Shown here: piece after piece, positions 34,371 through 46,370 of the stretch
How the letters are laid out: each line of letters begins with the position of its first letter
Position numbering within the stretch: the stretch's first letter is position 1
Origin: Cavia porcellus
Taxonomy: Eukaryota > Chordata > Mammalia > Rodentia > Caviidae
DNA: 64,000 nucleotides
NCBI RefSeq assembly: GCF_034190915.1
Contig: NW_026947502.1
Coordinates: 33,572,785-33,636,784 of the forward strand
Reading direction: 5' to 3'
Position numbers and translations under genes: made by a program
The notes under the pieces: model-generated
Seen by the model: only the letters and a program-made list of their open reading frames with translations
Database searches by the model: none
Told to the model about the DNA's origin: nothing

Positions 34371-35499
34371 CTCATGGTAAAGAACTTGTTTTTGTTTGGC
34401 TTCCAATCTGTTAAGGACAATATTTGGTCCAACCACATAAAATGATTCTGTGAAATTCCTATAAAGGTTTCTAAATGTATCAATTTTCTGACTCCAATTT
34501 CTGACTCACTGCTGAACACTAACAACCATTTCATTAACTACAATCCATACATACAGCACACTTTACAATGCCATTCACTGTTACTGCTATCATGTCTCTA
34601 ACAAAGCTGGTAACAGCTGAATGCTTTGCTTGTGTTGTTCCATTGAACTATCTCAACATCAAAGGTGTTGGTATTTACAGATAAAAAAAGTGATACATTA
34701 GCATCACACTACTGATCTTAGCTTTGCCTTGGAATTCTTTCTATTCCTTCTTTACTGAGCTTTTATTTTTCCCTTTAAACCATACATGGATACTACTGCT
34801 AATTCATTTTTAACAGTTGAAAGAATCTTTTTTTAATCTTCTATATACTCTTGAATTACTAGTGGCATAATATTAGAAAAACTGCTTTCTTGAAGTAGAC
34901 ACTTCCCAGTCATGATACATCATTACTGGAACATTATTGCTAATATTAGTAAGTGCTTTTGCAAGTATGTTACTAAGTGATAAAGACTTGTAAGTTCTCT
35001 CCCAAAGTTCCTCATTAATAAAAGATTTAGACATTTGTAAAAAACAATGGTCTTTTCCTTGAAGGATTCACCCCCTTCCCAGGAAAAATCTATTCTGAGC
35101 CAGTGGGGTTAAAGAGCAGCATTTTGATTAATTTTGTAGTTTTGATCTCTTGTGCCCTATTTGCAAACCAAACTTGACACTTGAGAGTATCTTATCTCAG
35201 CTTTCATAGTTGTTTTATAGTTTTATAATTGTTTTATAATTTTACAATTGGAGGATAGCACTTGTTCTCACAGTTTGGCCCCAGGGCTAGCAGAATGATC
35301 TGAAAGTCCCTTAGAAATGGAAATTTTGGATTCCAATCTCAAGAACACTGAGTGAGAAATTTAGGAGTTTGGGTCCAGTAGTCTCTACGTGGATAAACCT
35401 TCCAAACTAAGGTCTGAGAACTCTGAGGACCAGTCCCCTCTAACTTAGTTTATATCACTCATTTAACTTTGTGACAATATTGGAACTTTCCCACCTCAT

Positions 35500-36900
35500 A
35501 CTGTCATGGATTTCTATTTCATTGGTTCATTAAAAAAACTTTAATATGCTATTGTTTTTATTTCATTGTTTCTGCTTGATCTTAATAATTTTGGCTTATT
35601 GTGTTCTTAAACTTTGAGTTGAAAATCCAGTTTAGTTTTGATCTTTTGTTTTCATAAATGTAGCTGCATTTATAGAGGTTCCTCTAAATTTTACTCGAGT
35701 CATTTCCATAGATTTGATACATAGTGCTTTCAGCATCTTCAATTTTAAATATTCTGTAGTTACTTTACTTCAGGTTTGACCAATATTTGGAAAAGCCCCA
35801 AATATATGGAGCTTCTATAATTTCATTTTTTGAGTTCTATTATCACTGTGTTGTGATCAGGGAATTTGATCTGTGGTTATTTGAAATTTGAGTTTTCTTT
35901 TGCTGTATAGTACATGGCAGATATTGCCTGCGAGTGTTTTTTCATTGTTGTTTGTTTTTTGAGACAAGGTCTTGCCATGTAGTTCAGGGTGGCCTTGAGT
36001 TCACTATGTAGGCCAGGCTGGTACCAACTCACAATAATCCTGCCTCAGCCTAAAGGCATGTGCCACTGCTTCCAGTTCCTGTGTGCACGTGAGGTCTATT
36101 TTAATGCCCAGTTTTAAAACTACATATGTAAGTATGAATGTAAATTAGTCATGCTATTCAACTCCTCTGTCCTTTTTTTTTAATCTACTTAAACTGTCAT
36201 TTTCAAGAAAAGATGGTCTCTGAATCTGACTGTGATTATAGCAGTTACTCTTTGCAATTCTGTTATATTTTGTTTTACTTAGTATATCGATTGGTAACAT
36301 AATAGGAACATTTTGGTGAGATGACACTCTTGTATCATTTTGTTTTTTAGTATTTGCAATTGTCAGATATTAACACTGTTATACAAAAGAACACTTAGCA
36401 TCTTTTCATTTCAGCTTTCTGAGAACTACTTTAGATGTAACTTATTTTCAAAATTACCAGTCTATTGTTTCTGTCTCATAGCAAAGGAATTTGGCCCATT
36501 CACATTGTGATTATAGATCAGTTTCTCTTATTTCTGCCACCATATTTCCTTTTCCTCTTTATCATCTTCCTCATTTCCTCCCTTTTGTGGAAATTAAGTT
36601 TTCAACATGTGTTTCACTTGTACAATGACAAACTATATATACTATTTTGTCTGCACTTTTTTCTCACTGAATAAACCCCAAACACATTTTACCACCTTTT
36701 TCTGATTGCCCCCAAAAATCTGTAATTGTAATTCTAGTTTCCTATCAAAATACTTTTATAGGTTATACATATTTAGGTTTAGTAGAATTTATTTTTCACA
36801 GTTGCAGCTGGATACTTCTGGGATCATTTATGTGATAGAATAAACCTTTTAGTGAATTTTAGTAAGCTAAATCTTAGATGGATTGAGAATAACTATCACC
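35500..36900 (-). mobile_element. Old LINE-1 ORF2 fragment
   Basis: The plus strand is the complement of L1M ORF2 5' half, e.g. CACTGTGTTGTGATCAGGGA at 35,845-35,864 and TTTGGCCCATTCACATTGTG at 36,490-36,509. The L1 lies in the same orientation as SPOCK1 transcription. Frames are lost. Confidence 0.75.
35948..36080 (-). mobile_element. B1-like SINE in the L1 fragment
   Basis: TTTTTTGAGACAAGGTCTTG, then GTAGGCCAGGCTGGTACC, CCTGCCTCAGCC and GGCATGTGCCACTGC: the complement of a 7SL-derived B1-type SINE, well preserved. Confidence 0.85.
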
Positions 36901-37734
36901 ATACTTGAACAATAATTGGGATAAGTTTAAAAGTCTATTGTCTCTTCTTAAATTAGTGTTGCCAATGGAAAGTCTGACGTGACTCTGATTCTTATTCAAC
37001 AGTGGGCAATCTTTATTTGTAACAGGTTTCATTTTGATTTTCCTGATAAAGTATGTGAGTGTGATTCATCTTTGTGTGCTTCTTAGTTTAAGCTGAGTAA
37101 CAGTATTCTATATATCAGCTTCCTAAGAATAGAGGTTCCTGCTTACCACTATGCTTTTGTTTTTCCTAATTGTTCTTCCCCATGTCTTTTAGAAGGACAG
37201 AGTTTTCAACTTCAACTTTTATTTTATGAGATGATATCATGGGAAAAAAGTATGAGAGGGGGCGACCTTCTAAAAGTTCGAGCCAGGATTGATACCTAGA
37301 TCTACTCTCAAACCCTCTACTCACCAGGCTCTTCCAAGATGAGCAACTTCCTAGAGATGAAATCAGATTGTGCATGGGACGGTGGCCCTGGGGGCCCTGA
37401 ACACTATGTACGGCCCTCGGGAAAGGCTGCTGGGGCCCAGAGATTCTGGGTGATGCTACCTTTGTACCCAGGCACCCCAGGCACAGTGTATTGTCCTTCA
37501 TTCTTCACTTTCAGGGAGCAGAAGGGAATGAAAAAGGGGATGCTTTCCATAGTCCTCAGAACCAAGCAACAAATCTGTGAAGAGCTTCTTAATCAAGTAG
37601 TACAAAGAGAACAACCAGAGCAGGGAAAATGCTGATCTCACCTCCTTGAGCTGTGGTTTAAAAACAACAGGATTTAATAGACCAAAAATAAATAAAAACT
37701 GGGCTGAGCCCCCAGGTCGGGAAGAAGCAGTGCT

Positions 37735-37930
37735 GCACTAAATCTGTAATTTAATAAGATTACTGCTTTTTCTAAGTAGGTAGTAATTACAGCTGATTAT
37801 AATTTGTTGTTTCCTGTTTTATTATTTATTCGAATCTGAATATCCCTGAATACACAGTTATTATATTAGGAGATTTTCCCATGCAGACAATAATTTGTAA
37901 GCAAATAAACAGCATTTTTATGAGTCAGCC
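37735..37930. promoter_or_regulatory. Candidate intronic enhancer (motif cluster)
   Basis: Within 200 bp lie TAATTA (37,784-37,789), an adjacent E-box CAGCTG (37,790-37,795), TTTATTATTTATT, a forkhead-like GTAAGCAAATAAACA (37,897-37,911, two overlapping half sites) and an AP-1 consensus TGAGTCA (37,921-37,927). The block is repeat-free between repeat-rich parts of the intron. Function is inferred only from motif density; no conservation data were available. Confidence 0.35.
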
Positions 37931-39426
37931 AAGGTAATCTCCATCTGTGGGAGATGTGAAAAGACAAGGTGGGATTCAGGTAGGAGGACGGTAGGCATTC
38001 CATTTATGTGTGCTGAAGTAAATGGAAGATGAGGTATCTCAGATGACATAGTTTACAAATGTCTAATTACTAACTGAGGAGGCAATTACAAGGTATCCAC
38101 ACGCCACAGAAACATTTTTGAAAGCAAGATACATATTAAATAATTACTGTAGATCTTAGGTATATAACTTATACCCAAAATAACATTCTGCAGGGCAATA
38201 GAAGTCTTTGTCCTGGAAAAACCTCTAGAGGATGGATCTAGCCACTGTACCTTCAAGCTAAAGAGATAGCTTTTTATAGAGAAGAATTTAGACTTTTGGA
38301 GTTGGAAAAATCATGATAATTTGGGTGTTTTCTGAATTGAATAACCTGTTTTCAGAAGTCAAAAGTATGAAGCAAGTCAAGGAAATAAGTAAATTCAAAA
38401 GCACAAGAAAAGAGTATGCTCTTTGAGGCAACCCAAAATTTCAGAAGAGAAATTGGCAGAATTCTTAGACTGCCTGCACTTGGGAATAAGCACGAAAAGT
38501 TGCCCATTTCCTTCAAGTAAATAGATAAACTTCTGAAATGGCAGGCTGCTTTAGGGAATGCACCTGCCTCTGAATACTTAACAAGAATAATTCTCAATTA
38601 TTGTGTTGCAGCTGTCAGCTCTTTTCAAAAAAGCAAGTAAAGCAAAGCAGTCTCTCTTCAGAAAATGAGGTTTGCTGGTGTCTCCTTAATGGCCTGGTCT
38701 AAATGCCCCCATTTCCCCTCGGCGCTGGAGCAAGGAGGGCCAGAAGGGAATACGCAGGCAGGCTGGTCCTTGTTACCCTTACTGTGCCGCCAGTGTGCAT
38801 GTTAGAAACACACACTCTGCTTGCTTCAGTCTTCATGGCAGAGGAGAGATGAGCAGGGTCTCAACAGCTAGAACCACTTCCTCCAGGGATTTGGTGAAAA
38901 CTAAGAAATACAGGAAAATACAGGCAAGCCTTTCCATCCTATCTGATAAATTCCGGAGGAGGGGAAGGTACAGCTTAACATCCTCCTTGAACAGACATCT
39001 TGTTCTGAGGAATAAGAAATGCTCTGAGTGATAGCCTTTATATTTTATCAATGGAAAGAACACATGTTAACTCTGTTAAATGGCTTTATTTGGAAAAGGA
39101 GAAAGCCAGAGGTTTTTGCAGTCTACAGCTGGGGAGAGTTAACGATAGAGATGGTCCTGCAATCTAGTCCTGCCTAGGTTTGAGTCTGATCTTTGGTCTC
39201 TCTTTTGCTGGTAAAGAATGTGGTAGTTGTCAGCCAGGCAGCCAATCGTCTGTTCAAGTCTAGCTATCTGTGGCATATTCCCAGTGTCTGAAAAAGTTTA
39301 GCCTGGGTAAAAGAGGTGTTTCTGTAATGAGACACTGGCCCTAACCAAGCAACCACTGGAGTGCAGAACATTACAAGAGACATGGATGGTTTAATTGTTG
39401 TTTAGGTGGCAAGAAATTATACTTAC

Positions 39427-39489
39427 CCAACAGGCTTTTCCCCTTGCTCAGCTTTTGAATTCTGTTCATTTCATTCTGGCAAGGGAGAC
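39427..39489 (-). CDS. SPOCK1: SPOCK1 coding exon (probably exon 9), start of the thyroglobulin type-1 domain
   Basis: This microexon-sized 63-bp exon is flanked by acceptor attttttag and donor gtaagt, phase 1 at both ends. Its 20 full codons read LPCQNEMNRIQKLSKGKSLL, about residues 311-330. It joins KPG-G upstream to G-AFIPRC downstream, as in testican-1. The LPC motif supplies the first cysteine of the thyroglobulin type-1 repeat. The Tg1 domain of human testican-1 has been reported to inhibit cathepsin L. Found by splice-frame matching, since the exon is too short to stand out as an ORF. Confidence 0.95.
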
Positions 39490-40624
39490 CTAAAAAATAA
39501 TTTATGGAAGTCAGTTTCCAGATGGTATGGGATATAATCTCTACTGATTGACTTCACTTTTGATATGAAATGAAGTCAATGACACACCTGGGAGTAGAAG
39601 TGCTCCATATGCTGCTATATGCAGCAAAGCAAATTCAGGCCATTAGTGTTACTAATTAAAAAAATAACCTCATGCCACAAGATACTTAAAATAGCACTTT
39701 AGGTTTACTTGCATTGTGTAGGACATTTCCTTGCTCTCATCAGCTCCAGTGGACACCACGTGTTATTAGGTGACATGCCATGGAGTTTCTCCTTTGTGTC
39801 AGATAGCAGCATCCAGCTAGGGTTTCTGTGAAGTGGAAACTGAGGCCGAAGCCTAAGTGTCCTAAAAGCCACAGATAGCTAACCAAAGGTGACAAGTACT
39901 TAATTTATTCTAGGTCTTGTGGCAGGAGAGAAAGAGGACTGGAACCATCCTAAGAAAGTAAAACACAGGCCTCCAGAGACCACTAGGAAGATGCACAAGA
40001 GATCTGGAGACACAGTGTGAAGAACAAGTGAGAGAATGACTTTTACCTATATTTTGTCACCACCCCACTGACAGTGTGGCAGCTCTCTTCACCCCTCTCA
40101 GCCAGAGTCCTCGGATGTAAGTTATATATTGTATGGGCCAGCAAAGGATGCTACAGGAAGCCACATGGCTAAACGTGGGCTGTAGGGAAGAATATGGCAC
40201 TCTTGCCTCCTCAGAAAAGAACAATGCACAATTCCAAGCACAATGGCAAAAGACCTCACAAATCCTTTGGAGACTGACCATCACATGCCTTTGCAAGCCT
40301 GGTGTCTCTGGAGGGTTTGCTGCTTGCTCCAGGTCACCCTGGTATGGCAGCATGTCCTGTCCTCTCAGTTATGAGAGCTGGCATTCACTGCCTCTTTCTA
40401 TAGGTCCCATGCAAACAGATGAAGAAACTGAGCACCTATTACCCTGTAGATTACTGTGCCACCTGGTCTTGCTGCTTGTTCTGCAAGAGAAATTGTTGCA
40501 AAACACATTTGTTGACTTATGACTTTCAGATGCTTTCAGAGTAAAGAAGAAAGTTCCAAGCTGAAAATTACAATAGAAAAAGAGAAACAAATTGCTTATG
40601 TTATTATAAAAGGGAGCATTTACT

Positions 40625-40765
40625 ATGGCAGCATTTGCTGAATTGCTAGAAGGTGCCAGGTATTGTTCTAGAACTTTATATGTCTTTACTCTTCACAAAC
40701 GCCACAATAAAACAGGGACTGATATTATCCCTATTTTGTAAGTGGAGTTTTTCATCTTTTAACTG
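40625..40765 (-). mobile_element. MIR fossil SINE fragment
   Basis: GGTGCCAGGTATTGTTCTAG then TATGTCTTTACTCTTCACAA, ATATTATCCCTATTTTGTAA: the complement of the MIR 3' half. Confidence 0.75.
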
Positions 40766-41308
40766 TGCAGAAAGGGAAGAAATTATAGGTGTTTAGAATA
40801 ATGCTTCTATAAAAGGAGGAAAAGCAAAATCATATAAGCATTGGGTCAGACAGTTCACTGTGAAGTAAGTTTCTAATTTTAAGATCCTTTAAACTATTGC
40901 ACAGAAATTTTAAAGATAATGAAAAATTAATCCAACTAAATTTAGTCAAGAAAACTCTGGATGAAAGTTTCATAACATACAGGGTTTGTTGCTGAGCAGA
41001 TGACAATGATTTCCATAGGTTCCTCTCAGAAGTCTAGGATTGTAATGGAAAATATATGTGTAAGACTACAGTTCAATACACAGTGTTATGGGCTCAAGGA
41101 GAAAATGATGACAAAAGAAGAAAATTGGACAGGTAAGGTCATATCCAAAACTGCAAAGCTTATATAAAACCCCCATGTTGTTGGTATTCCTGAGAAAAGA
41201 TTAATCAGACAGAAGAAAAAGGTTTTTGAAGGTATACATTAAAAAGGTTTTCTGAAACTTAAAAAAAACCTTAATTCTAAAGTTTCAAGATGCATAACAT
41301 ACCTCAGG

Positions 41309-41330
41309 AAAAAAAAAAAAAAAAAAAAAA
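41309..41330. repeat. A-run of 22
   Basis: Uninterrupted A's, possibly the tail of an eroded retroelement; no body recognised to its left. Confidence 0.9.
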
Positions 41331-41715
41331 GGACAGTGACACAGGCTAAGCATGATTAAAATATGGCCCAGGAATTAATGTCCTTGAAAAGCACACAGAA
41401 TTCTTTCGGCTTTCAGGCAAAGTGCTTACATCATGAATAAAATAGAGAATATTATAATGGTTTACATTTTTTGTAGCTACATCAATAGAAGAATAGTGTG
41501 TTTTTTAAAAAAAGTAGGACTCCAGAAAGTTTATACTTGGTTTTTCAAGGCTAAATGAAACTGAAATAGTTCAAACATTGAAGAAAGGCAACTACCAAGA
41601 GAATTGTAGAAAAAACAAATTGTGAAATTCAAACTTAGCAAAATAATAATAATGATGATAAAACTTCTCAAAATGATCTCCCCTTTAAGAGTGCTGTTTT
41701 AAGTTCATCTGCAGT

Positions 41716-41716
<1 letters not shown>

Positions 41717-41764
<48 letters not shown>
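41717..41764. repeat. A-run of 48
   Basis: Uninterrupted A's followed by CACACA. It is long enough to be polymorphic or an assembly-sensitive spot. The sequence to its left (AAGTTCATCTGCAGTC) is not a SINE I recognise. Confidence 0.9.
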
Positions 41765-41765
<1 letters not shown>

Positions 41766-41789
41766 ACACATTCAGGACCCCTACGGTGG

Positions 41790-43640
41790 AAAATCACCAA
41801 GTTAATCATAATAAAAATATCAACAATCTATACCTATAGTTACTAACTAAAGCAGCGCTGTAGAGAAAAATCTGGACCTCCAAAATACATGCTAATAAAC
41901 AGAGAACACTAAATCTGACTTCATCCTCATGTTTTGCATCCTCTTCGTTTCTAGATAAAATAAATTCAATTAATATGGAAGTAAAATAGAAATCCCACAA
42001 TTGATTATGGAGCAAGGAGGGAGGTAATGAGGCTCTAATAAAAGTATTAGGAAAATGAGAGAAATCCACAGTTAAAAAATGAGATGTGAAGAACTTGAAC
42101 AAATTACTGTGCTAAATGAATCCATGTACAACCTTGCCCCAGTGAAGGGTCCCAGCTTCCCAGAGCAGTGGCAGAAAGGGCAACCCATCCTGAGGGCCAG
42201 CCTCAGCAAAGTGGCTGGCTCTACGTTGTGAGTAAGGCTGTCACTTCTCCCTGGTACCGCACATCAAGATGCATCTTTCAAACTCAGGCTCTTTAAGAAA
42301 CACAGCTTAAAAAACACACATGATTTTAGATGAATTCAAGCCTAAAACTAGAATTAAGCTTAATGCGGCATCACTAAGGTATTTATTAAAAAGTATAAAA
42401 TGTAGGTATTATTTAATGTCAATTTATAGTTACTAGATGATGTAATTAGGAAACAGAAAGAAATGAGGTGTAAAAGCTGAAAAGAGAAAGATTGTTCTCT
42501 ATTTGCAGATGATACCCAAGCAAAGCAACCAGAATAAGTCATAAACAAAATGGAAATTTAGTAAGGCAGTTAAAAACAAAATTAATATTGAAACAACCAC
42601 TAGTGAGGAACCATAATGGGAAAAACTGTTCATTTCCAGTGGTACTAATAACACAAAGAAAATGGTGAGAACAAAACTTAAAAATGTAACACTGGTTGAA
42701 CAGACAAATACTGTTCTAAAATAACAGAATTCAGTGTTCTACAGCTAGCAGAAACTTATTTTTAAATGGAAAAACAGTTTGCAGAGGAAGAAAAACATGT
42801 GAATTTCCAGGAAAATAAATTCTGGGGAAAAAAAAGATTAATGGCAAGAAAGAAGGGGCCTAGCAGATGCTAACACATACTATATAACAACTATGATTTA
42901 AATGTATAGAAATGGTCTATGAAGACGATAGAGTGTTTGAGAACACACGTAAGATGAATGGGTACACGCGTGGTGCACAATTGCAGTTATAGATGGTATC
43001 CCAAATTGCTGGGAGGAAGATAAATTTGTCAATAAATGACAGAAAGGCAACTAGATACTCATTTCGAGGGCTGAGGAAAGAGGCTGGAATCTTGCTTGTG
43101 TATATACACACAAAAAGCCTACTGATATAAAATTTAAACAATAAAACCAAAGATATGGAGGAAAACATAAGAAAATTGCTTTACTATCTAAAGTGATAAA
43201 TACCTTTCTAAGCTTAATGTAAGCTTTACAGCTTCAAACAAACCAGAGAATAAAGCAGTGAAGGCATTAACTGTTTAAAAATTTAAAATATCTCCCTAGT
43301 AAAAAGTGTACGAAGTTTAAAGGAGGGAAAATATTTGTAATATCTATGATTATGGAAGTTCCAATTTCCTTAATACAGAATTTACTATTAAAACGAAAAT
43401 ATATGAGTCTAAGAGGAAAACAAGGTACAAAGAACATACAGCATTTCAAAGAAATCTGAGTGGCGAAGAAGAGTAAAAATATTCAACCTATGTGGTAAGA
43501 GAAATGAAATAAAGCCTACTGATAGGCAATGATCATAAAGTTTCATAACACCATGGGAAAAGAGGAATTCTTGAGCATTTTTGGTGAGTGAAAACCAGTA
43601 CGATTTCTTTAGAGTCCAGACTGGGGACAATGCTCAGATT
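41790..43640 (+). mobile_element. LINE-1 ORF2 fragment, L1M-type
   Basis: A-rich on the plus strand. CTATTTGCAGATGATACCC at 42,500-42,518 corresponds to the RT catalytic region, with the second Asp codon now Thr (GAT ACC). Later, AGAGAAATGAAATAAAGCCT near 43,499 and ATCATAAAGTTTCATAACAC near 43,531 match the ORF2 C-terminal part. The orientation is opposite to SPOCK1. Frames are broken. Confidence 0.7.
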
Positions 43641-44135
43641 TAAAGAGTCACATGGTTTCTGAATGGTAACTGTTTCTAGCACTGTGTGTTGTAATGTGTT
43701 TACACATTCGTGTTCACTTCATGTCCTTTTGCAGTGCAGTGCTGTATGCTTATATTATCTAGGCATACATGCACAATGTACACACTCTCAGTAACTATTG
43801 TCTTGTCTTGTGGGTAAGGCCTGCCAGCCCTCGCTTGACCAAGATCCCTGACCCATGCTGGACCAGACTGTTTCTGGGTATCAGGATTGCACTGCAAATG
43901 CCAGCCAGTGTCTGTTGGAGCCTTAAACTGTGGATGGTCATGGTCACAGTCCCCTGGAAGCTGAGATGGACAGCTTCATATCCAGACCCAAGGCACCTCA
44001 CAAGAATCGAGAGCACCTGCCACTGGACTCCTGTTTCTGCTCCAAACAGCTCTATAGGATGTGTCTCCTGTCTGACTCTAGTTAATCTTTCCTATATTCC
44101 CCAAAATCTTCCTTCATTAACTGGCATTTATATCC

Positions 44136-44190
44136 AAAATATCCTTAATGTCTAAAATATCCTTGATATCTAAAAATATCCTTAATGTCT
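44136..44190. repeat. Short tandem repeat, 18-19 bp unit x3
   Basis: AAAATATCCTTAATGTCT, AAAATATCCTTGATATCT, then AAAAATATCCTTAATGTCT, with two substitutions and one inserted A among copies. Confidence 0.9.
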
Positions 44191-44646
44191 AAAACATTAA
44201 GTATAAACGTATAGACAAGTGCCTTTCTTTAAGGGGAACATGAAATGTTTGTGTGACAAAAGGCATTATGATATTCTTATATTTTTACAGTATTTTTCCA
44301 CACTGAGAATCTCAAATTGTCATTGGGAATTATGTATGGGAGGCTTCTGTATATCCAATTTATAGATGAAAATACTGAGATACTGTATAGTTGGGAAATT
44401 TTTCTAAAGGAAGGAACAACTCAAAAGATTCCTTGATGATATACTTAGTTTTCTAATATACTATGTTAGAAGTAAAGATGTATTAGAAACGAAACTGTGG
44501 GCCTACCATTCAGTGGGTTGAATTCTTTATTCTCTAGCTGTGCTTTTAGTGCCCTGATCATTCTGCCACCTTGCTGTGTATGAATTAGGCTTCCCAAGCC
44601 TGCACAGGTAAACTGGGATCTGGACCTCACTTCTTTCTGGACATAC

Positions 44647-44868
44647 CTCCAGGCTTCTGGAAGCAATAGCACCACTCGTTGTTGGAGAGTTTGCCATCCT
44701 TGAAGGAGTCACAAGAGTTGAAGAGTGGCTTGATGCACGGCTCATACTTATCCAGGTAAATGGCATTGATCTCTGAGTGGTCCAGCAGAAGGTCATAGTT
44801 CATATCCAACTTGTTGAACATCCAGCCCAGGGAGTCCTTGCAGATGGGCAGGATGCTGGTGTCAAACC
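44647..44868 (-). CDS. SPOCK1: SPOCK1 coding exon (probably exon 8), EF-hand pair of the SPARC EC domain
   Basis: This 222-bp exon lies between acceptor tctcccgcag and donor gtatgt, phase 1 at both ends. It has 73 full codons, about residues 237-309, opening FDTSILPICKDSLGWMFNKL. Two calcium-loop motifs are visible. The first, DMNYDLLLDHSE, has acidic or Asn ligands at positions 1, 3, 5, 9 and 12. The second, DSFKDGKLSNNE, has D1, D5, G6 and E12. Cysteines at the PIC, EPC, NSC and CYC positions fit the disulfides of the SPARC EC module. The exon ends in KPG plus one base of the next Gly. It is open throughout with no stops or frameshifts. Confidence 0.97.
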
Positions 44869-45699
44869 CTGCGGGAGAAATGCACATCTCTGCCACCATC
44901 CGTCATCCTGGACTTCGCCACCCTGAACTTGCAGCTTTCTGCCATAAGAAGAGCACCCTCCAACTGCTGCCTTGCCTGAATAGTCTCAGTGGCATGCTAG
45001 AATATTTTGCTATTGTTTATTAAACTAAACATATAAAAATGCACAAAATCAATATTTGAGAAAACTATGTTCTAAAGGGAACAAATCCCCAATGCTCACA
45101 TTTGTGATGTGAATATGGTTTTGTTGTCTAGACTTACTTAAAATGAGTATGCTTAAAAGGAAAAATATAGCACAGTGAATAAGAAATGTAAGTTATTCTG
45201 CAAGCTATACCTTTATACTTAGGAGGAAAATGAAAACAAAACAAAAGATGCATAATAAATACCAGTGAAATAAAACGATGCAGCATAATCCAGAAGCACT
45301 GATTATGTCCCAGAGGACTGTTAAATCCAAGCATTCTGAACACTAATGGCAAAACAAGCCAGGTGCTGCTTCTGTCCTCTCTCCTTCTCTGTAATCCCCT
45401 AATGAGATGCATGAGATGGAACCCAAATGAACTAAGACAATAATTTCTTTCTCATTTCCCCATCCATGGGAGGGGAAATAGCTTTTTTAAAGAATTATTT
45501 CTTTTCAAAATAGAAACTATGGATTTCAATAATAACACTTATCTCTACACCAGAGATACTGAGATGACAATATGAACCCCAGAAGAGGCATGGCCCAAAT
45601 CTACCACGTCCCTTTCTCTCAGAGCCAACAGCATAGTACAGTCTTGTGTTACTCTATACACTCGATTACTCATTTTGATACTTTAGAACACTGGGCTCA

Positions 45700-45925
45700 T
45701 TTTCCTGGCATACTGATGAACTTTTGTGTTGCTACGTATCAAGCACTCTTACAAGCACTTTATTTTTCTAACTAAATCCTTGCAGCAATCCTGCCAAATG
45801 GTACCATATCATCCCCACTTTACAAATCTGAGAATAAGGTTCAGAGCTTGCTTGTTCAAAATCACAACTCTAGAACTGGAATTCAAACCCAGAAAGCCTG
45901 GTTCTGAGTCTACACCTTCAGTACC
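45700..45925 (-). mobile_element. MIR fossil SINE, nearly full length
   Basis: TATCAAGCACTCTTACAAGC, CTAAATCCTTGCAGCAATCC, ATCCCCACTTTACAAATCTG, GAATTCAAACCCAGAAAGCC and GTTCTGAGTCTACACC follow the complement of MIR in order. Confidence 0.8.
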
Positions 45926-46259
45926 TCTTCTCGCAAGGCTCCCTTCTACCTTAGTGGATCTGGCCATACTTAGGTGCACAGTGGCACATCAGGGAAAGAT
46001 GGGTGAGAGACAGCAGTACAGAGACTGCCTTGGCCAGTCTTGGTGGGGTAGATGGCCCACTCCCATGGTTCTGATGAACAGCATGGCCATTGGTTCCCAC
46101 ATTTGCTGCCAGGAATCCTTGTCTGACCAGCAATATATGAGACACAGCAAAATTGCCCACCCTGCCTAAAGCAGTACCTTTTATGGAAAGGACTTCCACG
46201 TCCAGAGCTCAGCAGCACCTCCTCTGAGCTCCCAGTAGAAGCCTGTGCTTTCCCTTATT

Positions 46260-46370
46260 ACTGATGCTTATTAATAAGACTGTAAGCTCCCTGCAGACAG
46301 ACTCCCTTGTTTCCTTCAGTAGCCTCAGCCATGACAGCCATGTAGTATCAATAAAAATATTTGCCGTGAG
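46260..46370 (+). mobile_element. L2 3' end fragment
   Basis: AAGACTGTAAGCTCCCTGCA, ACTCCCTTGTTTCC, TGTAGTATCAATAAAAATAT resembles an L2 3' terminal segment. Confidence 0.55.

Larger units (their letters stand above)
33912..39426 (-). other. SPOCK1: SPOCK1 intron (5.5 kb)
   Basis: Contains a MIR (34,130-34,370), an antisense L1 piece with a nested B1-like SINE (35,500-36,900) and an enhancer-like AT-rich block (37,735-37,930). The remaining 37,940-39,420 holds no exon or repeat I recognise. Confidence 0.85.
39490..44646 (-). other. SPOCK1: SPOCK1 intron (5.2 kb)
   Basis: Contains a MIR piece (40,625-40,765), two long A-runs, a plus-strand L1M (41,790-43,640) and a short tandem repeat (44,136-44,190). 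I see nothing in 39,490-40,620. Short plus-strand frames at 40,133-40,522 and 43,769-44,155 have no recognisable domain. Confidence 0.85.

Noticed and set aside
40133..40522. 129-codon plus-strand frame inside a SPOCK1 intron
   Set aside because: No domain, no start or splice context, and no repeat-derived coding similarity; a chance frame.
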